64,000 bases of DNA, taken from contig NMRA01000020.1 in assembly GCA_002633005.1 (NCBI GenBank), positions 762,803 to 826,802 on the forward strand, written 5' to 3'. Each line of letters opens with the position of its first letter. Position 1 is the stretch's first letter. The translations under genes were made by a program, and so were the position numbers. The notes beneath the pieces were generated by a model. It made no database searches, was not told the DNA's origin, and was given only the letters and a program-made list of their open reading frames with translations. Below, in pieces: positions 1 to 12,826 of this stretch. This DNA comes from Phoronis australis. Lineage: Eukaryota; Phoronida; Phoronidae.

Positions 1-859
1 TGATGTATTCAAGTTTCCTTCTTTGGTTTGAATTTGCAAAACAGCCCCATACCAAAAGCGGTAAGAACATGACTAATTAGCATAATTTATCATTGAAACT
101 GCACACTTTTAGGGGTTTTGTAAAAGGATAGTACACCATGTTTTTGCGATTTTAATTGTTAAAACGGGTAGTGACTACAACTTAGCACCTAAATCTTTGT
201 AACAAAATATTTCTCCTTAATTCCCGTGGTCTCTCGAGTTAGGCCTAAACATGAAAGACGCTTCGGGCTAGATTGTTGACGGTTGTGGGCAAAGACAGCC
301 ACTTTGAATAACAAAGAATCAACTTTGTGGCACAAAAGGAAATTGGTGATCTTGTAATAGCCCAACGTGAAATCTGTTTTCCATGAAATCACCAAAACAA
401 ATATTCATTTATGAAGGTTTAAGGCCAGCGCAGACGGAGAGTTAACAGCTCATCTGGCTGTTTCAAGTGAAACTTAATTGAACTGTCAGCTCCTATCAAG
501 GCTTGATGAATGAAATAACTCGTAGTTCTTTAAGTTGTGGTTGGTCGTGCTTTCACGCCTTGTGAGCTCTCAGCTCAGTTAACTTTCAATTGTACAGCCA
601 ACTGAACTCCCATCGCTGTCTGCGCTTCGCTGCGTACGCTTGCCTCCCCTCACCGTGTATACGTGTATCTATTGTGCCTTGCCGAATGCAATTTTTTTCA
701 CTTTGTTGCAACTTCAAATGGAAAAGCAGTTAAGATCATTGGTGACACCCTCAACTGCAGAGATAATTTGTAATGGATAAGTCAGTGGGCGACTGTCATA
801 AATATAACACCTGCAGTCGCTAATAGTTTTTCAGCTGATATCGCCTGTCTGTTGGAAAG
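1..859. other. No recognised gene or repeat
   Basis: Only short chance frames; nothing with domain motifs or splice-site pairs that I can support. Confidence 0.6.
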
Positions 860-1175
860 TGTCAAATATATAGGTTATTTAAACATTGTGCTTACAGGGT
901 AAAAGACCAGGCTAAACACGGAATCGAGGGCGACTTCGAGATCATCATTCCAGCCAAATGTCACGGTCGTCTCCATTGGTCGAAAAATCTCCTGTATACC
1001 TACTATCAAGCGCGACCGTATGAAGTTTTCGGGTGGGCCGCTGCCTGTTTGCCTTATAAGTATAAGTCTGTTTGTAAGAAGTTCCATCACCGGGTCGATG
1101 ATGCGCAATAGAAGAAAGAAAATCGTTCATAGAAGTTCCATTGCCAACACAGAAACCTTGTTTATTGAAACACAG
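860..1175 (-). repeat. Dispersed repeat, inverted partner of about 16200-16500
   Basis: Reverse complement aligns with about 16200-16500 over about 300 bp at high identity, including ATGGAACTTCTT.CAAACAGACT and GCGACCGTGACATTTGGC-like blocks. On the minus strand a 70-codon frame (MELLTNRLILIRQTGSGPPE ... FSLVF) is open in both copies. The product is not recognised. Confidence 0.65.
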
Positions 1176-4100
1176 GCCCTCTTATCAGCCGCCTGACAGG
1201 ATACTATTATTGAGAAAGGTGAACAACTGCTATCCAATATGGTCGCCCTCTAGGCACTTCCAGAACAACTCAAAGCATGTCAATTAACATTAATTTATGC
1301 CATCTCTGACTACAACACGTTAATTTGTTACATTCTTTGACATTGACACCAACAAATAACATTTGTACCTCCAGATTTTCCTATGTCAAATAGACAACAT
1401 TCAGGGCAAATTGTCTTGGCAGACTTTCTTCATTAACGTCAACCAATGCGCATTCTCATTAGGCCACTCCCAACATCACCAAAACGTTTACATCAACTAA
1501 AGACAACAAAAGTTACAGTAGAGACAGAGAACTCCAGGAGCACGCTGATAGGGTACAAACAAAATAGGCCAACTTTTCCAGGGACTTCCGAATTTCCGCA
1601 CTATTCTAAAACTCATACTCTACCTGCGGAAGTTGCAAGGTCCAAGTGAATCAAATTATACCACAATTTATTGGTAAGGAAAAGTCACATGATCAAAGAC
1701 GTCAGTGGTACATGTAAAACATCAGTATGTTCAACACAAGTCTCTTTTTGCCCAAAGCAATTTTCAAAACGACTTTTGCCAAAAGGCAGTTGTGGTCTGT
1801 GAGAAACGACGTCTATAGAGTTTTCATTACACCTACTGACCTAGTTTTTACTTGTATCAGCCATGTTTGGAAACGAGGTCAATCGCCAGCGTCATAATGG
1901 GATTTCGTAAGGGGAAGCGGAGTTTTTGGAACTGCCTTGAACAGAGCAAAAGTGTTTATTTATTAATCCGGGTATGCTTCATAACAACAGTGGATATGGA
2001 ATATTCCAAATTTCTCTTAAAACTGTTGCTTGCCAAAATTTCGAGCAAAGCCACCACAAAGTATCGTTTCTGGCTGAAAACGGCTTGAGCGCAGAAAGTA
2101 TGAAATTCATGAGCATTCAGGCGTTTGTGTGATAAAGGACCCACTTCGTCAATAAATACGCAATGGTAATAGATTGCCTTGTATATTAGTCAGGTCGTTC
2201 TATTAACTTGACATGTTTGTGTTTTCTTCAGTATACTTATTTTATCTGTGATTAAAATAGTGATGGAACAATAGGTTAGTTTTATTTTTCACGAAGTGTT
2301 GTTTTAAGCGTTTTGCTGGGGCACTCTGTAATCACTCTGTTACCCGTAAGAAGATAAACAGTGATTGACAGGTACTTTTTAAGTGCGGAATTCCGAGCCA
2401 CACTAATTCTTTGAGATACAGAAGTTACGTAATCGTTTCACTGTCCCGCTGATGTGATTTCGGCAGTTTGTAACGCATGCACAATCTCCCATTAGGTTAA
2501 CAGTTATCGTACACTTGAAACAGATATAAACATTACAACTAAGAAATAAAACAAGAAACATCGGGCTGACGGCGGACCAGAAATACCATCTAAGCGCAAG
2601 TCTCCGTGATGCCCAACCGCAGCAGGACTAGGGCGGAAAATCGCAAGAAGATCCGTTTATTCTTTGAAATTAGTAAATCAGTCGTCCAATAGTTATCCAA
2701 ATTTGCTACTCTACTTTCAACTCCTGATTTAGCTACAAAACCATGTGACACATCCTCGAGGACACATTCCTAAGTCAACGTACATGTATGCCGTGTACTA
2801 TTCCCTTTCATAGATCTCAGAACGTGAGCTTTTCACTGGCAGTTTTATCAAATAAAACGTGACACGTGAATTTCATTGGCAAAAACATTAACTCTTGAAT
2901 CTTCCACAACTGCTGAAAAATCGCCTTGCTTTGGTGCCCAGTAGTCATCTCCTCGAGGAAATTACATGCCATGCGACACTGCATGACAAACGAAATGAAA
3001 ATGGTCGGGTCGACAAGCAAGTCGCCAATTGTGAACTTATCCACTAAGCTTTACTCAGTTTCCCTGCCGTAAGATTCTAACCTTGTTCCAGTTGTTGCCG
3101 CCACGCGAGAGTGTGTATTTTTCCTTCTTGGTCATTTTGCGTGTATGTTGTGTTTTCAAAGAGGTACGTGATTTTGGCTAGATTTTTCTCGTCGCGAATG
3201 AGCTAGTGAACTCTACCCTAGGATGCCTACTACCGGTACCACACGAACAACAAAATCCTATGTCTTTTGACTTTATTGCATATACTTCGAGACCATTGGC
3301 CCATAGTACAACAAATATGCGAAGCATATGCGATACATACATAAAATAAAATGAAAGTAACCAGAGGAGCAAAACAAGAAATAGAAATTTATCAACGATT
3401 ACAGGAACCTACAGCTTTCTATCTTAAAAGAAAACAATAGTAAACAATTTCACTAATGTAGCTTATACATTTTCATCACAGCTTGTTAATAACCTTTTAA
3501 ACTGCTGGCGTTTGGTTCACATCTGAACTCCGATGCGATAAATACATTACTTAGATTCAAATGCAGCGTGCAAATACATCTACAATGAAAGTCGTGTTCT
3601 ATATTTTTCAGTACAAAATGGGCAAAATTGAAAATGTCGGTCATTATGAATGTGTCGTCCAGATCCAATAGCTAATTTACGATATTATAATCTGAGAACG
3701 GTAGTAGTGTCATAGCACGAATAAGTACAGATAGTAAACCCAGTGCTAAATAACGTTCAAAACTAAAATCTAACCTGATTACAGAGTATGTTTCAATCTT
3801 TGTACTATTATTAATATCCCACTGCCACTCTTGCAAATAACAGTCCTTCAATATTTCTTCCAAAAGTACAAGAAAAAATTTTGTAACAACCAATACCTTG
3901 TTGGAACCGCACTACTCCAAAACCGGCATAACGTCAAAGTAACAATCCAATTGCTCACTCTCGTGTAACTTTACCAACACTATCTAACTCAAAAAGCATG
4001 TTATACACCGCTTTACAAAATCTTATGTGAGTTAGCTTGACAAATTTTCGCCAGTGTTTTAAGCATGAACGTTTGATGACCAATGGATATCTACCACACC

Positions 4101-4327
4101 CACCAAGGACAGCACTGTTGGTGGTTCTTAGTGACCTTCGAACACCTAAAATCCGTCATGACACAAGTCCAAGTGAATATTTTCTGTACTTTTATACTAT
4201 TTGCAACTCCGGATATCAGCACTATAACTCTGTACAGAAAAAATATTTCATAAGAAATTTGGAAAGCAGTAGACAGTGTCAGTTGATCACATGAATATGT
4301 AAATTTATTGAATATCAACAAAGTTTT
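1176..4327. other. Anonymous non-coding DNA
   Basis: Frames are all under 80 codons and no domain is recognisable on either strand. No clear inverted repeats. Confidence 0.55.
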
Positions 4328-4507
4328 ACAATACTAATAACAATAATATTATTAATATTGTTATTAGTATTAGTATTGTTATTATTAATATTGTTATTAG
4401 TATTGTTATTACTAATATTGTTATTAGTATTGTTATTATTATTGTTATTATTATTACCATCATCATTATTATTATCATCATTATCATTATCATTATTATT
4501 ATTATGA
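4328..4507. repeat. Microsatellite, TTA/TCA-type
   Basis: About 180 bp of imperfect TTATTA, TTATTG and ATTATC words. It produces long meaningless Ile/Met-rich frames. Confidence 0.95.
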
Positions 4508-5660
4508 TGGGGAAGTTTTCAAAACTCTCGGTAAGTATGCTCAACATACTAAAAGGAGGGGACAGTATGGCTAATTGGTTTGACCTCCAAACTCCCGATT
4601 GGGAGACCGTGTTCGAATCTAGGCTTTGCCTGCAGACAATCGAGCATATCACAAAGGTGTCTCTTTCTCTGAGCTTGGTCTTTCTAGTGAATCTATGCAA
4701 GGGAGTGAATAAGAGCCTGGATGAAATGCGAAAGCGATTTCTGTTGGTGTGTTTATATTTAAAAAACATAAACGATCAGATTTGTGATTTTTGTGTGAAA
4801 ATTATTTACTCTGAGTTCCAAAGCAGTGAGTTTTGGTATCAGTAACAATTTTATTGATGCCAGTAACAATTTTATTGATATTTGGTATTTACGTCATTAT
4901 CAAAACAGTTCTTCAAAGTTGTCGCTCTAAAGGGTACGTGATCTTTTATCGCTGAAAGAGTACAACGTACTTGATTGAGCTTGGTGTTGACATTATTTTA
5001 ATAAATAAGTGTTTGAAGAGAGAATGATTGCCCGAGGAGAAATCAACTGATTAAACACACTGCTATGAATTTCAAATCACCAGAGATTAAAAAGCCTGTT
5101 TAGACCAAGATGATGCTCGTGAATGTCCGCGGGGATTCTTCACGTGAACATCGATCATCTTCAAATCATTCTCTACACGCGTAATTTAGATGAGTTTTCT
5201 CTTAAAAACTAAGAATACCCCGTAGTCCAGAGTGATGCACTAATTGTGTGGGTGTCAGGAAAATGACATTAGGTGATCGAATTCTTTGGAGGAGATTGCC
5301 AGTTTGCTGTACCGATTTCACAATCATTTTGATCCCTGTTTGTATCTTCGATAAAGACATGCACAAGTTTTTTCCTATATCTGTAGGGCCTTCTCCGACG
5401 CATGCCATTGTTCGTGAATAAACTTACCATTCACAAAAGGAAGTCACCCCTGCAACACATCAACGTACCAGCTTCTAGGCAGTTATACAATTTCCCAAAC
5501 TCTAGGCATTGTGTTTTTGCATGAGCGCATTCTATGGCATTCCCAAAAAGGTCTGGTTTGCTCTGTACACGAAAAATAAACATATTAGACAACGAAATAT
5601 AAGGATATTGGAGAAGAGATATAGCCTAAAGCCACCATACATGTACACCATGTTTATGTG
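4508..5660. other. Anonymous non-coding DNA
   Basis: Contains a 113-codon frame that is in part a readthrough from the microsatellite and shows no domain. A short tandem, CAGTAACAATTTTATTGAT, is repeated at 4840-4880. Confidence 0.55.
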
Positions 5661-5664
5661 TTAA

Positions 5665-7286
5665 AGGAGAATGCCACGCGATTTAATTAGTCTGTTTTAC
5701 AGTCTTAATCGGTCATATCCACATCGCCTCTTATACGGTCGACCTCACCTTGCCGAGAAGTGTCGCGTTAACCTGTGAGGAAGGTGAGAAACGACGCAGC
5801 GACGTCAGTGGTTCGTCTGCAGAGTGAATGCCGCTATATTGCAGTGCATCGTTCCTGCTTGTTCGAACTATGAAGCTGCGAAGAAAGCGGGTCTATCGTT
5901 TTTTCGACTTCCAAAGCCCGAAATGCTTAGGAAGTGGCTCGCGGTAGTGAAGAATGAGAGGAACGCTGTTAATAGCAAGTATGAGGCCTTGAAACATCTC
6001 CGTGTCTGTGGCCGGCATTTCGTCGATGAGTGATTTCTCTGACGAATTCCGGTTTACCAAAGAACTATCCGTACGTTCAGTTACCTATGCATGCTGACGG
6101 CGCCTCTCTAGTATTTCTTGATCAGTGTATTCCGGTTCGAACTGATAGCCTGTGACCCATACTAGTAAGTCTTCGTCGGATGTGCACTTGAGTAAATCGA
6201 CCGAATGGCGCCGGGCGAGTTACCATGTAGACGTTTATTATTCTGCGTTATGTTTCAAAATGAATTATTCTCATCCTAACCAATGCTTATACGAAACTGA
6301 AACAAAGCCCGTCTCATTTGATACAATTTGTAATGCCTTGGAGTTCTCGTGAGTGCAAATATGTTTTGAGAAGCCAGCAATAAACCACTGCGTTACCGGC
6401 TTCTGATGCCGGCAACAAAGGAAACTGACCGGGCACCGAGGCCGTGTGAGCTCATGCTAATTCAGTGTTTGCTGATAGAAAGCTGTTGTGAAACAATTAC
6501 TCGATTATGTATACATGCTATGGTCAAATGTTAGGGGAATCTTTATTTAGAAATACAAATACATTATTCAAATCATTGTTACTGTACAACCTTTGCCCCG
6601 ACAAGAAAATACATGTAGATTTTCAGTTTCGTGGCAATTCACGTAAATAATTACGTACGTGCACATTATTTCTTTGGCTAACTATTATAGTCTTTTCGTG
6701 ACTAGAGGTTTAGTTTCCAACTCCAGCTGGTTTATGTTCGTGCCAGTCCCGGCGGCCGCGACGGGCCTGATCGGGTTCCGAGCCACTGGCCGGGATAACA
6801 AGCGTTTTGTGCGTTTAGAACTCAAAAAATCACAAGTATAAACAACACAGATCTAGGTTCTCCTGTCTGTATTCCACGGAAGCGTACTTCGAATTTGTCT
6901 CCGAACAAACTCCAAACTCCTGCTACGCACCTTGGTAAGTTGGCCAGCCGAACTTTGTATACGCTACGGTGTGTCCAAATACCAATAAATCGGTAACAGC
7001 AAAATAAAACAACACGTTTTTATTAGAAGTCGGTGTATTTTTAAGGGTTTTACGTCGAAGTTTGATGATTTATTGGTGTTAAACGGTGAATTCAAGCGAT
7101 AAGCTGACACCACTAACCCGTGTTGTGAACTGCTGAACAGACTGCGTGTGAAACAAATTACGTCATTGGATAGTTTCAACACCTCCGTCTGCCGTCAGGT
7201 GTCAGGTAACGCAAACGAACGTGCCGCAGTCGAGTAGAACTACTAAATTGATACAAAATAGGTTGTTTTTTGGGAGGCATTCTCCT
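5665..7286 (+). mobile_element. TTAA-flanked THAP transposon, second family (copy A)
   Basis: TTAA at 5661-5664 and 7287-7290 flank a 1622-bp element whose ends are AGGAGAATGCC and its inverse. The TIRs are only about 11 bp, unlike the 160-bp TIRs of the elements in the GNAT introns, but both families share TTAA, a 5'-AGG tip and a THAP gene near the left end. This points to another Kolobok-like family. A diverged, interrupted copy is at 20228-20600 plus about 22690-23635. No catalytic core is recognised to the right of the THAP gene. Confidence 0.72.
5824..6033 (+). pseudogene. THAP domain fragment of the second TTAA family
   Basis: A plus-strand frame of about 69 codons with Cx4C (CIVPAC), a conserved Trp (RKWLAVVKNER) and CGRHF, so all four C2CH zinc ligands are present. 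There is no ATG at its beginning: the frame opens with GTG, and a nearby ATG (5828) is in another frame, which suggests an early indel. It stops right after the domain (FVDE then TGA), so any downstream transposase is not joined to it in this copy. Confidence 0.7.
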
Positions 7287-7290
7287 TTAA

Positions 7291-9445
7291 AACATCAACA
7301 TCCTTCACAGGCGTACATGGATTTGCCCTTCGAAAGCAACAAAACGCTTGAAAATTCCCTAACAGCCACATTGCTTTGGTGACTGAAACTAACCCGCCTG
7401 GTCGGAAGTACGCAAATTTGGAGGTCCGCCAAATTCGGACACCACAAAATGATATTTCGCGAGATTCGTCCAAGAATGAATTTTTTCTATTGGAATTAAT
7501 TTTCAGTGTCCGAAAATCACGCGACTTTACCGTAATAACAACCCGTCAATTCTTCCTCAAGTCTAGATTTTTTGTAATCTGAGTAAGTAAAAGTCGTGTT
7601 GATAGCAGTGCGTGGCCACGTGAAGTTGATTTTCGACAGGGGGCAATACTGTGCTGCCCTAGTCAACTGTTGGATAGCGGAAACAATTCAAAAGAACAAG
7701 AAATAAGTATTCGAAGGGGTTTGGCAGCAGTTTTCTCAGTCCAATCCATGTGATTGGCTGGCTGTGGTTCCAGCTTGTTGACAACTTCACAGGATGAAAT
7801 CTTGTATAACGGAGATGACATCACCAGGATACATAAGTCACTAGGATGAATTCATAATCTGGGGTACGCCCCAAGAAAAGTGACTTATCTCAAACATATC
7901 TTAAATTTCGGCCAATTTGAAGATAAAACTTAAATTTGTCTTAAATCCGTTTTAAGAAAGAGATGTTTAGTTTGAATTGAGCTTTTGACTTAATTTTGAT
8001 CTCAATTTTGACTATCTTACCGGATGTAAAAGTTCCAAAGTTTGGAAGTTGAGACAAATCATCGAGGCCAAACTGTCAACACGTTTTTGTGTCTGTGCCA
8101 AACACTGAAGTCTACGTACATTTGGACGCATACGTGCAGTTACGTTCGTAAACATCTGGGAAGAACAGTTGGAAACTGTGTTAAGCCTATGTGAATTAAT
8201 GCCAGCTTGAATGATGAACCAGCCACCACAAGCACCACCAGAAGTCGGATTGTATTCGAAGTTATCTCATGCAAGAGTCAATGTGCGCAACCAAACGGTC
8301 ATCACGCTTCAGGATGGTTGGTCAGAGCACAAATATGTGTTTGTGTCAGTGAAGAAAACTCGTGAATGTTTGTGGACAAGAAGGCAGCAGTAAGGGCGCT
8401 CAACAAACGCTGTAGAGAAATCTTTATTTTAAAATAATTAATTGAAATTTAAAGTAGTTTGTAAAACTCTTCGGACGCACAGTTACCAAAATGTAAATGT
8501 CTAATAGTTTCAAATACGCTGCACCCTAGTAGCCGATAAAAGTAGCCTACATTTTACCCTTAGAATCCGTTCCTCTAAAAAGGGAAGGTGTCTAAATCGT
8601 AAGTGTTAACTTCAAGAATGCTATTCCATGAATGCACACTTTAATAGTAACTACATGTATATAGTGGTTTAACTCAGACAAATAATTTTCATTACAAAAC
8701 ATCTCACAAACGTAGTTACTGTTGTACATTTTCGATGAGGATTCTTAAAACATCCTCATTCTCCAATACATTCATTGCAAACGTTCTGGAAACATTGCAA
8801 TCAGAAACTTAAAACTTTGCATGCAGCCTTTGACCCCATGACTGATTACTCCAATGGTTTTGGAAATCGGTGGACCAGTCTCCAAGATACAAACAAAACC
8901 CCACGTGTGATACGTAAAAACACGAACGGAGGAAAACGCAACTGAAGTCAGGTGGAAGCGTCGTTCGTCTACAACATGCATTTTTTCGTTAAACCTACTT
9001 TTTCCGCAGTAAACCTAAAGACCTATTGCGTAAGAAATCATACGTTTGATATTACATGGGCGAATCACAAAGTATTGGAAAGTAGAAATTCATACGATTT
9101 ATATTTTATTGTCTGGAAAAACTAATACCAACAACCAAAAGCGCGCCAACCAAACACTGCCGGATTTCCATGCATATGTGACTAAGTTATTACTGACAAA
9201 TCGGGTGTCACAACTGTACGTACTCCCAGTCCGAAAGACATGAAAACAAATTCTTAGGCAGACCCATCTTCGGGGGCGAATTCGATATCCACCGCACGTT
9301 CATTCAAACGGAGACACACCTCAACTCAAGAAACACGGTGAGACTGTCTAGCTGCGTTGTCTCAGTCAAGGTCAATTCAGTGCTCACGCGCGGGGCAGCC
9401 CTGTTGACTGTCATTAATAAACATTTGTTAAGTTTTATTATATAT
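7291..9445. other. Anonymous non-coding DNA
   Basis: No recognisable protein. TTAAATTTGTCTTAAATCCG and similar words near 7900-7980 suggest an old short repeat, but its ends are not clear. Confidence 0.5.
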
Positions 9446-9513
9446 AGGTTATTACATGGCGAAGTCGTTATCCCCTGTAATCTAGAGCCCGAGTGGGTTT
9501 TGGAGAATTTAAC
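9446..9513 (+). repeat. Half copy of the 38.7-kb foldback element
   Basis: GGTTATTACATGGCGAAGTC and CTAGAGCCCGAGTGGGTTTT match the left half of 38706-38865. The mirrored half is missing. Confidence 0.65.
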
Positions 9514-9590
9514 AATTAGACTAGTTTACTACACATTTTATGCTAAGCGTCTACCGTCAAAATATCGTCTACTAAAGTACATTAGGTTAC

Positions 9591-11365
9591 CTGGGCCCAG
9601 TCTCCAATCTTCGTACTCAGACTCAACCTCATACTCGATATTTCATACTCAAAATCGTGCTCACTGGATACCCTGGTAGTGGTGACGGGCATTGATGATG
9701 ATGAAACTATGATGTGAACTGTACCTGAGACAGGAAAGCAAACTGTTTTTTAACTGTCCTCGCCTCCTCGTCTTTTGGAAACCCTACAAACCGTAGGCAC
9801 ACTTACTGAAATAAGGGCAGCACAAACTTCTCACACGACTTTTCCCACAACTGCTTTCGACACATGTAACGACACGCCGACAAGGGATTAGAATGCGCCT
9901 GTTGCCAGGAATCGGATTTTAAAAATTGGCGGCGATGACATGCAGTGACTCAGACGGAGGGTTAATAAGGTGAAGAATAAGAAGAATTAAAATGAAAACT
10001 ATTATCTCTGAACTGCAATTGAATCGCAGAAATTTGGTAAGAGGACTTACTTTTTTAAGATTTGCTGTGTCTCTCGATGGCCTTTTGGTATTTTGTTCTC
10101 TCGCTCGTATTTATTTTCGAGTACAATGTCAAGCTAACTGCCAGACCAAACTTGAAATTTGGAGCATACTAAGAATTTTACTCAGAATCGTACTCGAAAT
10201 ATAGATGAGATACGCTTCAGCTTGAGTATACTCGAAAATTGAGTATGTGCTCGAAATTTCGAGTACAGATTTTTCGAGTATGACATTGAATACACCAAAG
10301 CTGAGTCTGTATTTGAGTTCAATATGAAGTGTGAGTTCGAGTATGATTCGAGTCTGAGTACGGAGATTGGAGACCGGGCCCAGGGCCCGGTCTCCAATCT
10401 CCGTACTCAGACTCGAATCATGCTCAAACTCACACTTCATACTCAACTCGAGTACAGACTCAGCTTTGGTGTATTCAATGTCATACTCGAAAAATCTGTA
10501 CTCGAAATTTCGAGCACNNNNNNNNNNNNNNNNNNNNNNNNNNNNNNNNNNNNNNNNNNNNNNNNNNNNNNNNNNNNNNNNNNNNNNNNNNNNNNNNNNN
10601 NNNNNNNNNNNNNNNNNNNNNNNNNNNNNNNNNNNNNNNNNNNNNNNNNNNNNNNNNNNNNNNNNNNNNNNNNNNNNNNNNNNNNNNNNNNNNNNNNNNN
10701 NNNNNNNNNNNNNNNNNNNNNNNNNNNNNNNNNNNNNNNNNNNNNNNNNNNNNNNNNNNNNNNNNNNNNNNNNNNNNNNNNNNNNNNNNNNNNNNNNNNN
10801 NNNNNNNNNNNNNNNNNNNNNNNNNNNNNNNNNNNNNNNNNNNNNNNNNNNNNNNNNNNNNNNNNNNNNNNNNNNNNNNNNNNNNNNNNNNNNNNNNNNN
10901 NNNNNNNNNNNNNNNNNNNNNNNNNNNNNNNNNNNNNNNNNNNNNNNNNNNNNNNNNNNNNNNNNNNNNNNNNNNNNNNNNNNNNNNNNNNNNNNNNNNN
11001 NNNNNNNNNNNNNNNNNNNNNNNNNNNNNNNNNNNNNNNNNNNNNNNNNNNNNNNNNNNNNNNNNNNNNNNNNNNNNNNNNNNNNNNNNNNNNNNNNNNN
11101 NNNNNNNNNNNNNNNNNNNNNNNNNNNTGGTCTATTCCAATAGGGAGCGATGAATCAGCGCGGCTTTGCGTGATTTTGCATTTCACATCATAAAGAGTTC
11201 CATAGCAACTCGAGTATGAGTGTCAGATTTGAGTACGTTTGGAGTCTACTCGAAATACGACATTAGATACGCTTTTTTGAGTACGACTCCAGTGAGCACG
11301 ATTTTGAGTATGAAATCTCGAGTATGAGTATGAGTCTGAGTACGGAGATTGGAGACCGGGCCCTG
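9591..11365. mobile_element. Compound of hAT-like MITEs forming a long palindrome
   Basis: The tip GGGCCCGGTCTCCAATCT occurs at 9593 (variant), 10383 and, inverted, at about 10381 and 11363. Subterminal DNA is packed with GAGTA/TACTC words. The two inner ends meet at 10382, giving a palindrome whose arms (10247-10381 and 10383-10517) match with only a few mismatches. The outer ends (9591-9672 and 11288-11365) also mirror each other. The CAGGG tip is hAT-like. An assembly gap of 610 N interrupts the right half. No gene inside. Confidence 0.6.
10518..11127. other. Assembly gap (610 N)
   Basis: A run of N that begins where the right arm of the palindrome would continue. Confidence 0.99.
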
Positions 11366-11379
11366 ATTACTGTAACAAT

Positions 11380-12520
11380 GTCTAGGATTCCAGACCACAT
11401 GCTGCCGTCGTGGAAATCGATTATCTCGAATTGGAAGAAAATGACAGATACCGTGAAAAATTAAACCCTAGAGACGCTAACAGCTGCAACAAGACCAACT
11501 GAGAAAAACACATACTTGAGCTTACAAAAGAAAAGTTGGACGCTCATATGAGCTGTTTCTTTCTCGAAGTGAAAAAGGGACAGATCGGAGTACGAGCCAG
11601 ACACTCTACTAAGTTTCCAAAGATCTATTGATCGGTTTTTGCGAGAAAATGATCTCGCGTTTTCGATTACAGTATAAGTAATCAAGCGTTTAGTAGATCA
11701 AGAGCAGCTCTGCAAGCGAAGCGAAAAGACCTAAAATCTCAAGGAAAAGGCAACAAAAGTAATAAAGCAGCGGAACTTACTGCCAATGATCAGGAAATCC
11801 TATGGGCCAAAGGAGTGATTGGAGTGAACAGTCCAACTGCTTTACTCAAGCTGGTATAGCTAAAGAATACTCTCCTGTTGGGATTTCGTGGAAACGACGA
11901 AAATCGAAAACTTCAATGGGGCGATATCACACTGCACAGTACAACGGAAGGAGAATACGTTGAGTTCAATGAAAGGGTGACCAAAACAAGATCAGATGTG
12001 TCACTGACGAGACCATTCAAACCGAAGCAGTTTGCGTTGGAAGAAAACCAACCCCACTGGCCAGTAGCTGCGTATAAGAAATACAGAGCAACGAGGCCAG
12101 AGATTATGATGCAAGCAGACAGCCCATTCCATCTAAAACCCAAACAGAGTAGGCCTTTATCTGATCAGCCTTGGTTCACGATGCTGCCGGTTGGTGTAAA
12201 CACTAGCCAAAATGGTTTCGCGGATGTGCGAGGCAACTGGAATAGCGTGCCGTAAAACAAAGCACAGTCTGAGGAAGACAACGTTTTCCACGTTATTCAA
12301 GTCCGGAGTCCTCCAAAACCACCGTGATGCAGCTGTCAGGACACAAGAACATGCAGAGCCTGAACAACTACCACACTGCGGACATTACTGAGCAGAGGCG
12401 TTTATGCTCCATACATGTACTTACAGGGAACGAGCCTGCATCATCCTCCACTAACATCTCAATGTCCCGCACCTCCTCCGCCTCATCAGGGTTGTCGTCT
12501 GTATTTGTAATAATCTATAC
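11380..12520 (+). pseudogene. Crypton-type tyrosine recombinase (DUF3504) pseudogene
   Basis: Plus-strand remnants in family order. KRKDLKSQGKGN and QEILWAKGVIGVNSPTALL (11720-11855) are followed by an in-frame stop near 11859. The continuous stretch 11860-12255 holds LGFRGNDENRKLQWGDI (box-I Arg), KTRSDV, PVAAYKKYRATRPE and PWFTMLPVGVNT. HSLRKTT (box-II His and Arg, 12259-12279) is in another frame, and MQLSGHKNMQSLNNYHTA (His and nucleophile Tyr, 12327-12380) in a third. This is the DUF3504/KIAA1958-like recombinase of Crypton DNA transposons, also the source of several domesticated vertebrate genes. All catalytic residues can be read but at least one stop and two frameshifts separate them. 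Confidence 0.8.
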
Positions 12521-12749
12521 ATTGTATATATTACAACTTCAAAGACTATTAGATTCTAACTTTAACATTTTTACAAAAGCTGAATGCAATTTACAATTGT
12601 TCAGTTGAAAATAGAACTATTAACAAGAAGCAATTGAGTTTACTTTACATTGCGCAAGCGTGTTTTCACAAAAGTTGCGTCATGTGATTGAAAGTTTTAC
12701 ACACTTCGAGTTTTTCGGCAAAAAGATAGTTTTTACGGTACATAAAATT

Positions 12750-12826
12750 AATCCTACACTCGTCTCAGGCTGATCACATGGGCAAAACCTCTTGCCCATG
12801 TCATAAACTTGAGACTCGTGTAGGAT
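12750..12826. repeat. Perfect-stem foldback
   Basis: ATCCTACACTCGTCTCA at the left pairs with TGAGACTCGTGTAGGAT at the right, with an inner stem CATGGGCAA/TTGCCCATG. A compact hairpin, probably a small foldback transposon relic. Confidence 0.7.

Noticed and set aside
4326-4769. 147-codon minus frame rich in Ile/Met
   Set aside because: It is the translation of the microsatellite; no real protein pattern.
10324-11193. Long frames across 10.3-11.2 kb
   Set aside because: They exist only because N runs translate without stops; the sequence is MITE palindrome.
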